From Lentisphaeria bacterium (GTDB taxonomy: Bacteria; Verrucomicrobiota; Lentisphaeria; Oligosphaerales; Oligosphaeraceae), in the NCBI GenBank assembly GCA_016287975.1, contig JAEEXV010000212.1:1-20843 (forward strand): 20,843 nt of DNA. The letters run 5' to 3'. The notes beneath the pieces are model-generated. The model did no database searches and was not told where the DNA came from. It saw only the letters and a program-made list of their open reading frames with translations. Each line of letters opens with the position of its first letter. Within the stretch, counting starts at the first letter, position 1. Positions 6,559-14,360 of the stretch are shown in pieces. The translations under genes and the position numbers were made by a program.

Positions 6559-8325
6559 TCAGTAAAGCCCGCGGATTCGGCCGGTTTCGGGGTCGACGTC
6601 GATGCGGCGGAAGGCGGGGTCGGAGCAGGTGCCCGGGAGGAGGTTGATGGCGCCTGCGACGGGGACGATGAAGCCCGCGCCGGAGTAGCGGCGGATTTCG
6701 CGGACGGGGAGGCGGAAGCCGCGCGGGCGGCCCTTGAGGAGCGGGTCGTGCGAGAGGCTCTGCTGGGTCTTGACCATGCAGACGTCCAGGGCGCGCTGCG
6801 CGGGATCGGCCTCGGCGGCGGCGAGCTGCTCGGCGGCCTTGGGGGCGTAGTCGACGCCGTCGGCGCCGTAGACGTCGCGGGCGATGCGCTCGATGCGCTC
6901 TCGCAGGGGGGCGTTGTGGTCGTAGACGGGATGGAAGTCGGCGGGCTTCGCGGCGGCGGCCTCGACGGCCTCGGCGAGTTCCTGGCCGCCCTCGCCGCCG
7001 AACTGCCAGTGGCGCGAGACGGCGCTGTAGGCGCCGGCCTCCTCGGAGAGGCGGCGGACGAGCTGGAGTTCGGCCTCGCTGTCGGTGTAAAAGCCGTTGA
7101 CGCAGACGACGGGCTGCACGCCCGTCTTGCGGACGATGTCGATATGCGCGAGCAGGTTCTCCATGCCCTTCTCGACCAGCGGGAGGTTCTCGCGGGTGTA
7201 GGCCTCGTCGAGTTTCTGGCCAGGCTTGACGGAGGGGCCGCCGCCGTGCATCTTGAGGGCGCGGATGGTGGCGACGATGACGACGGCGTCGGGGGCGAGG
7301 CCGGAGGCGTGGCACTTGAGGTCGGCGAACTTCTCATAGCCGATGTCGGAGCCGAAGCCGCTCTCCGTGACGTGGTATTCGGAGAGGGCGGTGCCGATCT
7401 GGTCGGCGATGACCGAGCTCTGGCCGATGGCGATGTTCGCGAAGGGGCCCGCGTGGACGAGCACGGGGTTGCCCTCGATGGTCTGCATCAGGGTGGGGTC
7501 GAGCGTGCCCGCCATCAGCGCGCACATTGCGCCGTCCACTTCAAGGTCGCGGGTGGTGACGGGATTGCCCTGGCGGTCGTAGGCGACGACGATGCGGGAG
7601 ATGCGCTCGCGCAGGTCGGCGAGCCCTGTCGTCAGGGCCAGGATCGCCATGAGTTCGCTGGAGACGGAGATGTCGAAGCCGGAAGCCATCGGCACGCCGT
7701 TGCTCTTGCCCTCGCCCAGCCCGATCTGGATGTTGCGCAGTGCCTGCGCGCAGAAGTCGATGACCCAGCGCAACTCGACCCGCTCCGGGTCGATGTCCAG
7801 CCGCTTCAGGTGGCGCTGGGCGAGTTTCGCGTCGTCGTAGTTGCGCTCGTGCTGCATCCGCGCGGTCAGGGCGACCATCGCCAGGTTGTGCGCGTTGGTG
7901 ATCTTGTCGATGTCTCCCGTGAGGCCCAGCGACAGCGCGGTCAAGGGGATGCACTGCGCGAGGCCGCCGCCCGCCGCCGAGCCCTTGATGTTGAAGGTCG
8001 GGCCGCCGCTCGGCTGCCGGATCGCGCCCGAGACGCGGTGCCCGCGCTTCCCGAGGGCGTCGATGAGCCCGATCGAGGTCGTCGTCTTGCCTTCGCCGAG
8101 CGGTGTCGGCGTGATCGCGGTAACGTCGATGTATTTGCCGCGCGGCGCGCCCTTGAGGCGCTCTCGGATCATGCGCTGGTCGACGCGGGCGATGGTGCGT
8201 CCGAACGGGATCAGTTCCTCGGGGCGCACGCCGAGGGCGGCGGCGAGTTCGGCGGGGGAGCGCATTTCGGCTTCGGCGGCTTCGGCGATTTGCCAGTCGG
8301 AGAGTTTGGTCGGATCCAGTTTCAT
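6559..8325 (-). CDS. fhs: Formate-tetrahydrofolate ligase
   Basis: Joins formate to tetrahydrofolate using ATP, giving 10-formyl-THF for purine synthesis or one-carbon metabolism. The protein is 588 residues, slightly longer than the roughly 555-560 of the clostridial enzymes. The nucleotide loop TPTPLGEGKTTT lies at 72-83. Further family motifs are the segment GLGEGKSNGVPMASGFDIS, the stretch EGNPVLVHAGPFANIAIG, and the C-terminal LPVREIRRYSGAGFIVP region. The start at 8325 (MKLDPTKLSDWQIAEAAE) was preferred over an ATG at 8442, because known enzymes start about 70-75 residues before the P-loop lysine (here K80) and the extension looks random. No Shine-Dalgarno sequence precedes it. It heads the minus-strand run and diverges from the polysaccharide operon. 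No FolD or FchA partner is in the window. Confidence 0.96.
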   Translation of the reverse strand: MKLDPTKLSDWQIAEAAEAEMRSPAELAAALGVRPEELIPFGRTIARVDQRMIRERLKGAPRGKYIDVTAITPTPLGEGKTTTSIGLIDALGKRGHRVSGAIRQPSGGPTFNIKGSAAGGGLAQCIPLTALSLGLTGDIDKITNAHNLAMVALTARMQHERNYDDAKLAQRHLKRLDIDPERVELRWVIDFCAQALRNIQIGLGEGKSNGVPMASGFDISVSSELMAILALTTGLADLRERISRIVVAYDRQGNPVTTRDLEVDGAMCALMAGTLDPTLMQTIEGNPVLVHAGPFANIAIGQSSVIADQIGTALSEYHVTESGFGSDIGYEKFADLKCHASGLAPDAVVIVATIRALKMHGGGPSVKPGQKLDEAYTRENLPLVEKGMENLLAHIDIVRKTGVQPVVCVNGFYTDSEAELQLVRRLSEEAGAYSAVSRHWQFGGEGGQELAEAVEAAAAKPADFHPVYDHNAPLRERIERIARDVYGADGVDYAPKAAEQLAAAEADPAQRALDVCMVKTQQSLSHDPLLKGRPRGFRLPVREIRRYSGAGFIVPVAGAINLLPGTCSDPAFRRIDVDPETGRIRGLY

Positions 8326-8461
8326 GGCAGGGAAAAGAGTGCTTGTGGAGAAGATGCGGGACAATCCGGCATCCGCACCGGATATGGCGCCAATGTAATG
8401 CCGTTTTGCGGCACTGGGGGGTGAACGACCCGTGAACTCCATGGAAAGTGGAGTTTTCCGT

Positions 8462-8487
8462 GCAAATCCAGATTTGCCCTATATATT
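8462..8487 (+). promoter_or_regulatory. Candidate operon promoter: palindrome followed by TATATT -10 box
   Basis: GCAAATC at 8462-8468 and GATTTGC at 8471-8477 form a perfect 7+7 palindrome with a 2-base centre. It ends 4 bases before a TATATT hexamer (8482-8487) that fits a -10 box. No good -35 hexamer is present at 16-18 bp, so the palindrome may bind an activator, or a repressor that blocks polymerase. Starting here gives an untranslated leader of about 135 bases, including the 8550-8567 hairpin, before the gene at 8630. Confidence 0.5.
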
Positions 8488-8549
8488 ATGATGCTTTCTT
8501 TTTTGTTTGGCTTCTTAAGGAACATTCCAAAGGATTGAAATCGTTGTCG

Positions 8550-8567
8550 CGGCTTCGGAGAGAGCCG
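8550..8567 (+). other. Hairpin in the predicted 5' leader of the polysaccharide operon
   Basis: CGGCT at 8550-8554 pairs with AGCCG at 8563-8567 around an 8-base loop. It is not followed by a U run, so it is not a simple attenuator. Its importance is unknown. Confidence 0.35.
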
Positions 8568-8629
8568 GTTGAATCTTGTTTCTGCTTTGATTAGAAAATC
8601 CAGCAATTCCATATTGGCAGGCTAGGGCA

Positions 8630-10633
8630 ATGGTGGCATCAGAGACTTGTGAATTGAATTTGGCATACGACGACAACGGGCGCAGCCGCGCGTTGGACGC
8701 CTATATCCGCCTGTTCGGCGCACTGTATCTGCGTCGCTGGCCGTTCGTGCTGGTGATTGCGGTGCTGGTGGCGGGTGTGCTGGCCTATCTGCTCCGCTAT
8801 CACGCCGTCCATGCACCCAACCGCTACCAGGCGCACACGGTTCTCTTCTACGAACCCTACGGGCTCAAGGATTACCGTCCCATGGACATCAAGCAGCTGG
8901 TGGCGCTCTTTGAACGGCGCTCGCTGATGCGCAATGTCAAGGAGGCGCTGAAGGCGGATGAAGGAGAACGCGACCTGGGGCCTGGACCAGTGAAACTGGA
9001 AGTCCCCCGGAACCAGCGCAACCTGATGGTCGTGCGGACATACGGGATCACGGCGCCGCACGCGATCAATCTCGCCAACACGGTGGCCCAGCGCTGCCTG
9101 GTCGAATACCGCGATTTCAGGGAGCAGGAACTGACGGCGGAGAAGGCCACGCTTGGACGAACGCGCGAACAGAAGCAGGACCAGTTGAACAAGGTCAACG
9201 ACGACCTGCTTCGGCTGACGCACGAACTCGGTGTCGTCACCATCGAGGAGGAACTGATGCGGCTGCAGGCCAGCATCGCGCTGCAGCAGGCGAGCCTGGA
9301 GCAGGTGCACAACGACGCGATTGTGCTGGAGGCGCGGAAACGGGATGCCGAACGGCAGTTGAGCGGACTGGATGGCAATGTCTCGAAGACGCTGATGAAG
9401 CATGGGGCGCAATTGCAGGCGTTCGAGACACGTCTGCAGGGCTTGAACCAGCGGCTGGCGAAGGCCCTGCAGTCGTTCACGGAGGACAACCCGATGGTCT
9501 CGGCGTTGCGCCAGGAGATCCAAGACTGTCGGCGGGAATACGACAAGTATTTGTTGCAGAATGGCATCAAGGATTACAATTCAGAGCACATGCTGCTCTT
9601 CGACAAGATCACGGCGGAGCAGAAGAAGATCGCCACGGAACTGCAGGGGCTGAAACTGCGCGGCGCCAGCATGCAGAAGCGCCTGGAGGAGGAGATGGCG
9701 CGGCGCAGGAAACTGCTGGAGATGATGCCGCAGTTTCGGCAACTGGAACAGCGTCGTCAGCAGTTGTGGGACGACATCAAGGATGTGGACATGCGGGTGG
9801 CGGAGAAGAACACGCTGATTTCGGTTACGGCGAACGAGGTCAAGCAGATCGAGCCATGTCGTGAGGCCACGGAGAACATCAGTTTTGGGGCGAAGAAGAT
9901 CGTGGTCGCCATCGTGGGCGGCATCATCTTCGGCATGTCGCTGGGGGCGGTGCTGACCTTCCTGCATCTCCTGTTCGGGAACGTCAACGACCGCTTTGAA
10001 CTGCTGAGTTTCGAGAATCTGACGCTGCTGGGCAAGTATCCTGAGGACCCGAAGTTGATCCGCGGCCCCCGGGAAGAGGAGTTGGCGCAGAACAAGGTCT
10101 TCCATGCGATGCGGCACGTGATGAAGGAGCAGGGCGGGATCCTCATGGTCGGGGCGATGCCTGGCGCGAATTGCATCCCTGAACTGGAAAAGGCGCTGGA
10201 CAGGAACTTCTTCTTGAGCGGCAAGAAGTTCGCGCATGTCAATATGGTGGCGGCGGAGGAGTTCAGCCAAGCGGAGACCACGAGCGACGAACTGGGCAGC
10301 CAACTCGTGTCCATCCAGTTCAGCGGAGTGCGGGGGGTGCTGCCGCTGGATTCCCTCACCTCCTTCTCGCCTGTCGAACTCAAGATGCTCCAGACCGACT
10401 GCCAGATCCTGCTGACCAAATTTGACGTGGTGGTCTTCCACTCCGAAATGAAGTTCAGTTCGCACAACCTCTTCTGGGAGCAGATCATGGAGATCGCCGA
10501 TGCACTGGTGCTGTATGTCGGAGCCAGGCGCACCTCGCGCATCGCGCTGCGCACGCTGTCGCTTCTCCAGAAGCGCGTGCTCAAGCCAGTGATGACGATC
10601 ATGGGGGTGAAACGCAAGTGGGACCAGGTGTAG
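8630..10633 (+). CDS. Polysaccharide co-polymerase (Wzz/Wzc/GumC-like) with degenerate kinase-like C-terminal domain
   Basis: A 667-residue inner-membrane protein that would set polymer chain length and connect synthesis with the Wza exporter. The N-terminal Wzz-type part has one membrane helix at 38-57. A long periplasmic coiled-coil region spans about 165-400 (rich in Q, E, R and L), and a second helix lies at 423-449. The cytoplasmic tail (450-667) follows the layout of bacterial tyrosine kinases, but the P-loop position reads VGAMPGANCI (507-516) with no GKS/T. The Walker A' position reads AHVNMVAAEE, and the Walker B position reads FDVVVFHSE (598-606) in place of a DTPP-type motif. There is no C-terminal tyrosine cluster. 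It is therefore likely a pseudokinase or docking domain. First gene of the operon; only 5 bp separate its stop from the next start. Confidence 0.88.
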   Translation: MVASETCELNLAYDDNGRSRALDAYIRLFGALYLRRWPFVLVIAVLVAGVLAYLLRYHAVHAPNRYQAHTVLFYEPYGLKDYRPMDIKQLVALFERRSLMRNVKEALKADEGERDLGPGPVKLEVPRNQRNLMVVRTYGITAPHAINLANTVAQRCLVEYRDFREQELTAEKATLGRTREQKQDQLNKVNDDLLRLTHELGVVTIEEELMRLQASIALQQASLEQVHNDAIVLEARKRDAERQLSGLDGNVSKTLMKHGAQLQAFETRLQGLNQRLAKALQSFTEDNPMVSALRQEIQDCRREYDKYLLQNGIKDYNSEHMLLFDKITAEQKKIATELQGLKLRGASMQKRLEEEMARRRKLLEMMPQFRQLEQRRQQLWDDIKDVDMRVAEKNTLISVTANEVKQIEPCREATENISFGAKKIVVAIVGGIIFGMSLGAVLTFLHLLFGNVNDRFELLSFENLTLLGKYPEDPKLIRGPREEELAQNKVFHAMRHVMKEQGGILMVGAMPGANCIPELEKALDRNFFLSGKKFAHVNMVAAEEFSQAETTSDELGSQLVSIQFSGVRGVLPLDSLTSFSPVELKMLQTDCQILLTKFDVVVFHSEMKFSSHNLFWEQIMEIADALVLYVGARRTSRIALRTLSLLQKRVLKPVMTIMGVKRKWDQV

Positions 10634-10638
10634 GGGGC

Positions 10639-11724
10639 ATGAAGATGATGCAGGGCAGTTTTTCCATTCGGGGGCGGGCTGTCGGCGGGGCGCTGCTGGC
10701 GGCGCTGTGCGCACTGCTGCTGGTCGGTTGCTATCCCGTGCGGTTGACGGAGAACTTCGACAACTATCCAGAACTCGGCACGCTGGATTCCACGGACGAT
10801 ACAGTGACGGCGGACGAGGTCGAGCAGCGCGCGGAGCGCGCACGCGCCCTGGAGACGCTTTCCAACGCGCCGTATCCGCCCTATACGATCGGCGCGGGGG
10901 ATCTGCTGTCGATCCGGGTCAACGACCATCCTGAGATGGACACGCGGATTCCAGTGACGCCAGACGGCTACATCGGGATGATGTTCGCGGGGCAGGTGAA
11001 GTTGAACGGGAAGTCGATTCCAGATGCCTGCAAGCATGTGGAGGAGAAACTCAAGAAATACATCAAGAACCCGATGGTGACGATCACGCCTTTGGAGATC
11101 AAGTCGCAGGTGGTGACGATTGCGGGGGGCGTGCACAATCCTGGCGTCTATCCAGTCTACAACGGCATGCGGCTGACCGACCTCTTTGCGCAGGCGGGAG
11201 GGACGTCGACGCGGCTGATCCACGGCATGACCGTCGACGTGGCGGACTTCCGCTTCTCGACCTTTGTGCGGAACGGCTCGATCCTGGCGATCGACTTCGC
11301 GGCGGCGATAGAGCAGGGCGACTATCTGAACAACCTCAAATTGCACGCGGGGGACTATGTCTATATCGCCGTCCGCACGGAGACGATGGTGACGCTGGTC
11401 GGCGAGGTCGTGAGTCCGCGCCAGCACATCTGGAACAGCAACATGACCGTGCTTGAACTGATCGCCTCGGGTGGCGGCCTCAAGGAGACCTACTGGCGCT
11501 ACGGCATCATCATACGGGGCGGCGACCGTGGCACGCGCTTCTACCGCGTTGACCTCGATGGCATCATGCATGGCCACAAGCGCAATATCCGCCTGGAGCC
11601 TGGCGACCTCCTGTATGTGCCAAGGGACGACATCTCCGAGTACAATGTCTTCGTGCGCAAGTTGATGCCGACGGCCAGCCTGATCAACTCGATCCTGGGG
11701 CCGTGGCGCTACTGGGTGGACTAG
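10639..11724 (+). CDS. Wza-like polysaccharide export outer-membrane lipoprotein
   Basis: A 361-residue protein expected to form the outer-membrane export channel. Residues 1-30 are a lipoprotein signal peptide ending LVG|C, with C31 lipidated. The Poly_export domain lies at about 80-150 (YTIGAGDLLSIRVNDHPEMD, then TPDGYIGMMFAG). Two SLBB domains follow: VVTIAGGVHNPGVYPV from 158 and MVTLVGEVVSP from 250, each with a downstream 'L..L...GG' segment (DLFAQAGG, ELIASGGG). The C-terminus (PTASLINSILGPWRYW) could be the membrane-spanning amphipathic helix seen in Wza. The start at 10639 keeps the TAGGGxxxATG-like junction seen at other genes here. The ATG at 10645 has better spacing (7 bases) to AGGGGG at 10632-10637 and is an alternative giving 359 residues. 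The next gene starts 3 bp after its stop. Confidence 0.93.
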   Translation: MKMMQGSFSIRGRAVGGALLAALCALLLVGCYPVRLTENFDNYPELGTLDSTDDTVTADEVEQRAERARALETLSNAPYPPYTIGAGDLLSIRVNDHPEMDTRIPVTPDGYIGMMFAGQVKLNGKSIPDACKHVEEKLKKYIKNPMVTITPLEIKSQVVTIAGGVHNPGVYPVYNGMRLTDLFAQAGGTSTRLIHGMTVDVADFRFSTFVRNGSILAIDFAAAIEQGDYLNNLKLHAGDYVYIAVRTETMVTLVGEVVSPRQHIWNSNMTVLELIASGGGLKETYWRYGIIIRGGDRGTRFYRVDLDGIMHGHKRNIRLEPGDLLYVPRDDISEYNVFVRKLMPTASLINSILGPWRYWVD

Positions 11725-11727
11725 GGC

Positions 11728-13176
11728 ATGAAATACCTGCTGGTATTCGTGACGCTCCTCGGGATCCTGCCGATGGCGGTCTTGTCGTCGTGGTCCCGAT
11801 GGATGCAGAGGATACTGGCGGCGGGGCTGGTGCTGCCGTTGCTCGCGTACGAGCGGATGGCGATGAATTTCTTCCCGATACCGGATTACCGCGGGACGGC
11901 GCGCGGGATGGAGATCAGCCTGGTCTATATTGTGGCGCTGGGGCTGCTGGTCGGGGCGGAGATCAGCGGCTGGACCGAGAAACGGCATGTCTGGCTGTTC
12001 CCTGGTGTGGGCTATATCTTCTACCTGGTCTTTGTCTTGCTGGCGCTGTGCTCCTTTGTGCAGGCGCAGGATCCATTGATTTCGTGGCTGGAACTCTGGA
12101 AACTGTGGATGATGGCGCTGGTGTTCGTGGCGGTCTGGAACCATCTGCGCAGCGGCGGCAGCGTGCATTTCATCTGGGACGTGCTGGCCTTCTTCACCGT
12201 CGTCAACTTCCTGTGGATCCTGTATGACAAGTATCTGGTGGGGCGCCACCAGGCGCGCGGCTGTTTCCCCTATCCGAACAGCATGGGAATGTTCTTCGCC
12301 TGCATCGGCCCGTTCCTTCTGGCGCGGCTGCTGGACGAGACCCATCTGCTGCGGCGCATGGCGTGGACGGTGTCCTTTGGCGGTACGGTGCTCATGGTGA
12401 TCTGGTCCTATTCGCGCGGATCGATCATCGCCTTCCTGATCGGCTGCGCCATCACCCTCGTCTGTTCCTTCGTATTCCATTTCCATGCACAGAAACTCTT
12501 CCAGACCGGGGTGATCTGCTGCGTGGGAATCTGCTTCTTCATCCTCACGATCCCCCGTATCGTGCAGCGGTTCGAGGGCGCGCCGTCGGCCTCGCGCCTC
12601 ACGCGCATCTACCTTGCGCAACTGGCGGTGAACATGGCCAATTCGCATCTTCTGGGCGTCGGCCTGAACAACTGGTATATCCAGGCGGCGGTGGAGGATA
12701 CGCCGGAGCATCCCGAGTGGAAGCCGCATCCAGAGTTTCACGAGAACATCCGCTACCAGGGACTGGAGATGGAAATGCAGCCGCGCGGCATCGTGGAGAG
12801 CGCGTTTCTGCTGGTGGCGGCGGAGTGCGGGTGGCTCGCGCTGGGAGCCTACCTGCTGTGGCTCCTCTATTACCTCGTCACCGCCTGGCGGCTGTTGCGG
12901 CCGCTGGCGGACGACGACTGTTTCTACATTCCCTGCGGGGCGGTCGGGGGCTTGACCGCCTGCTACATGCAGACCTGCCTGGAATGGGTGCTCCGCCAGC
13001 CGATGAACTTCATCGTGCTCATGCTCATCTTCAGCATGCTCGCCTACCTCCAGTACGCCTCGCGCCTGCGTTCTCGGGCGAAGGCGCTGGACGCGCGCCG
13101 CATGCGTCAAAAGGCCGCAAGCCAGCCCGCGCGGGTGGGCGGGGCTTCCAATCCGTTTGCGACGATCACGGATTGA
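11728..13176 (+). CDS. Wzy-like polysaccharide polymerase / O-antigen ligase family protein
   Basis: A 482-residue multi-pass membrane protein with about ten to twelve hydrophobic helices. The Wzy_C/O-antigen ligase signature is present: YSRGSIIAFLIG around 228-239, then HLLGVGLNNW at 307-316. A large hydrophilic periplasmic loop (about 317-355, rich in E, P and H) follows, then VESAFLLVAAECGWLALGAY. Such proteins join lipid-linked oligosaccharide repeats into polymer, or attach polymer to an acceptor, on the periplasmic face. Next to a Wza and a Wzz-like protein, polymerase is the more likely role. The C-terminal 50 residues are basic and cytoplasmic. The start follows CTAGGGC directly, 3 bp after the previous stop. 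A 168-bp gap separates it from the next gene. Confidence 0.87.
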   Translation: MKYLLVFVTLLGILPMAVLSSWSRWMQRILAAGLVLPLLAYERMAMNFFPIPDYRGTARGMEISLVYIVALGLLVGAEISGWTEKRHVWLFPGVGYIFYLVFVLLALCSFVQAQDPLISWLELWKLWMMALVFVAVWNHLRSGGSVHFIWDVLAFFTVVNFLWILYDKYLVGRHQARGCFPYPNSMGMFFACIGPFLLARLLDETHLLRRMAWTVSFGGTVLMVIWSYSRGSIIAFLIGCAITLVCSFVFHFHAQKLFQTGVICCVGICFFILTIPRIVQRFEGAPSASRLTRIYLAQLAVNMANSHLLGVGLNNWYIQAAVEDTPEHPEWKPHPEFHENIRYQGLEMEMQPRGIVESAFLLVAAECGWLALGAYLLWLLYYLVTAWRLLRPLADDDCFYIPCGAVGGLTACYMQTCLEWVLRQPMNFIVLMLIFSMLAYLQYASRLRSRAKALDARRMRQKAASQPARVGGASNPFATITD

Positions 13177-13344
13177 GGCGCACCTGCTTCACGAGGGTGG
13201 AGAATGCCTTTGCGGACGCCCTGTCCTCCAGAGGGGAGGCAAATGGCGTCTCCATGCCGTCCGCGCCACGACCCTGGACTTCCGCCCGTCTTCTGCCCTC
13301 GCCCATCATTCTTCAACTCGCCATCTTGGGGAAAAAGAGCGTCT
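13177..13344. other. 168-bp gap inside the polysaccharide operon
   Basis: No gene is supported. Two short inverted repeats are visible: CCTCC at 13225-13229 with GGAGG at 13235-13239, and ATGG at 13243-13246 with CCAT at 13252-13255. There is no T run, so a standard terminator is not present, and no clear promoter hexamers are seen. It may hold an internal processing or promoter site. Confidence 0.4.
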
Positions 13345-14337
13345 ATGAATGCACCGTCTTCCTTCCAGAGTGAACTATCCGCGCACCGCGCCATGGTCCT
13401 GAGCGCCAGTCCGCTGGTGGTCGCCGCCTTTGACCTGGACTTCGAAAAGCATCTGGACGCCTATGTGGAGGCCGCGCGGGCGAATCCGAAGACCACGGTG
13501 CTGCTCCAACTGGGCTTTGAGCATGAGACGGAAGCGCCCGCCGACCACCTGGCGGAGGTGGTCGGCCGATTCCGCGTCGCCGTTCCCGAGGGGCGGGTGA
13601 TCGCCCTGGGCAATTGCGAAAAGGAGTGCCAGATGCTGGGGAGCCGTGGGGTGGAGACGCGTTTCATTCACCAGAACTGCTTTCTGGACGAGCGGCGCTT
13701 CCGCCCGCTGCCTGGGCCGCGGCGCTACGCCGCCGCCTACATTGCGCGGCTGACGCCTTTCAAGCGGCATACGCTGATCCCGGTTGAACTGGCGCCGCGG
13801 CTGATGCTGCTGGGCACCAAGACCCGCGAGGACGAGCGCGAGTATGTGGAGACGGTGCAGCGGCGCTACGCCGCCGCCAGATGGATCCCCGCCTTTTCGG
13901 GGGCGAAGGTTTCGGAGTATCTGGCGCAGGCGAAGTGCGGGCTCGTGCTTTCCGCCCGCGAGGGCGCGTCCTTCTGCTCCAGCGAGTATCTGCTGTGCGG
14001 CCTGCCGCTGGTGGACACCCCCGCCCTGGGTGGGCGCAGCGTCCTGTATCCCGAGGAGTTCGTGCGTTTCGTCGAATCGACGCCCGAGGCTGTCGCGGCC
14101 GGCGTCGAATACTGGGGCGGGTGCATGGTCGACCCGTGGCGCGTGCGCGCGGCCTGGCTGGAGAAGGCGCAGGCGCATCGGACGGCATACCGCGAACTCA
14201 TGCGTGAACTGACGGGGAGGACGCCCGCGCGCCCGCCCCACAAACTGGGGCTGCGCACGCCGCATCCAGGGAGCATCTATTCGTGGGCGATCCAGGGCTA
14301 TCTGCTCATGAAAGCTTTCCAGGCCCGGCTGAAATAG
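13345..14337 (+). CDS. GT4-like (GT-B fold) glycosyltransferase
   Basis: A 330-residue protein. The C-terminal half has the GT-B nucleotide-sugar binding region: IARLTPFKRHTL at 133-144 (the usual 'GRL...KG' position), PRLMLLGTKT at 151-160, and an E-x7-E motif E206...E214 in AREGASFCSSEYLLCGLPLV. The N-terminal domain is short and has no membrane segment, so it is a cytoplasmic enzyme that would add a sugar to the lipid-linked repeat unit. Donor and acceptor cannot be read from sequence. The start at 13345 was chosen because the residues encoded upstream in frame (from 13204) look like random GC-rich translation; a GGGGA lies about 12 bases upstream. It is followed by a 23-bp gap and the acyltransferase gene. 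Confidence 0.82.
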   Translation: MNAPSSFQSELSAHRAMVLSASPLVVAAFDLDFEKHLDAYVEAARANPKTTVLLQLGFEHETEAPADHLAEVVGRFRVAVPEGRVIALGNCEKECQMLGSRGVETRFIHQNCFLDERRFRPLPGPRRYAAAYIARLTPFKRHTLIPVELAPRLMLLGTKTREDEREYVETVQRRYAAARWIPAFSGAKVSEYLAQAKCGLVLSAREGASFCSSEYLLCGLPLVDTPALGGRSVLYPEEFVRFVESTPEAVAAGVEYWGGCMVDPWRVRAAWLEKAQAHRTAYRELMRELTGRTPARPPHKLGLRTPHPGSIYSWAIQGYLLMKAFQARLK

Positions 14338-14360
14338 TCCACCCAGGGGGCAGATTATCC

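Larger units (their letters stand above)
8326..8629. promoter_or_regulatory. 304-bp divergent control region between fhs and the polysaccharide operon
   Basis: No gene is seen here. Several inverted repeats are visible: ATCCGG at 8364-8369 with CCGGAT at 8378-8383; TGCCG at 8399-8403 with CGGCA at 8409-8413; GGAAA at 8443-8447 with TTTCC at 8455-8459; and CGGCT at 8550-8554 with AGCCG at 8563-8567. GTGAAC occurs twice, at 8421 and 8432, in direct orientation 11 bp apart. The right half is markedly AT-rich compared with the surroundings. It must hold the promoters for both directions. Confidence 0.6.

Noticed and set aside
8326..8420. Tetrahydrofolate riboswitch upstream of the formate-tetrahydrofolate ligase gene
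   Set aside because: Only short separate stems are visible, and I cannot match the known conserved core of either THF riboswitch class.
6748..8424. Plus-strand open frame of 558 codons opposite the formate-tetrahydrofolate ligase gene
   Set aside because: It is a mirror frame of a clear enzyme gene, with low-complexity translation and no motif.
9757..13110. Minus-strand open frame of 1117 codons across the co-polymerase, exporter and polymerase genes
   Set aside because: It is antisense to three well-supported genes and its composition is rich in R, H, Q and P. Long antisense frames are expected at this GC content.
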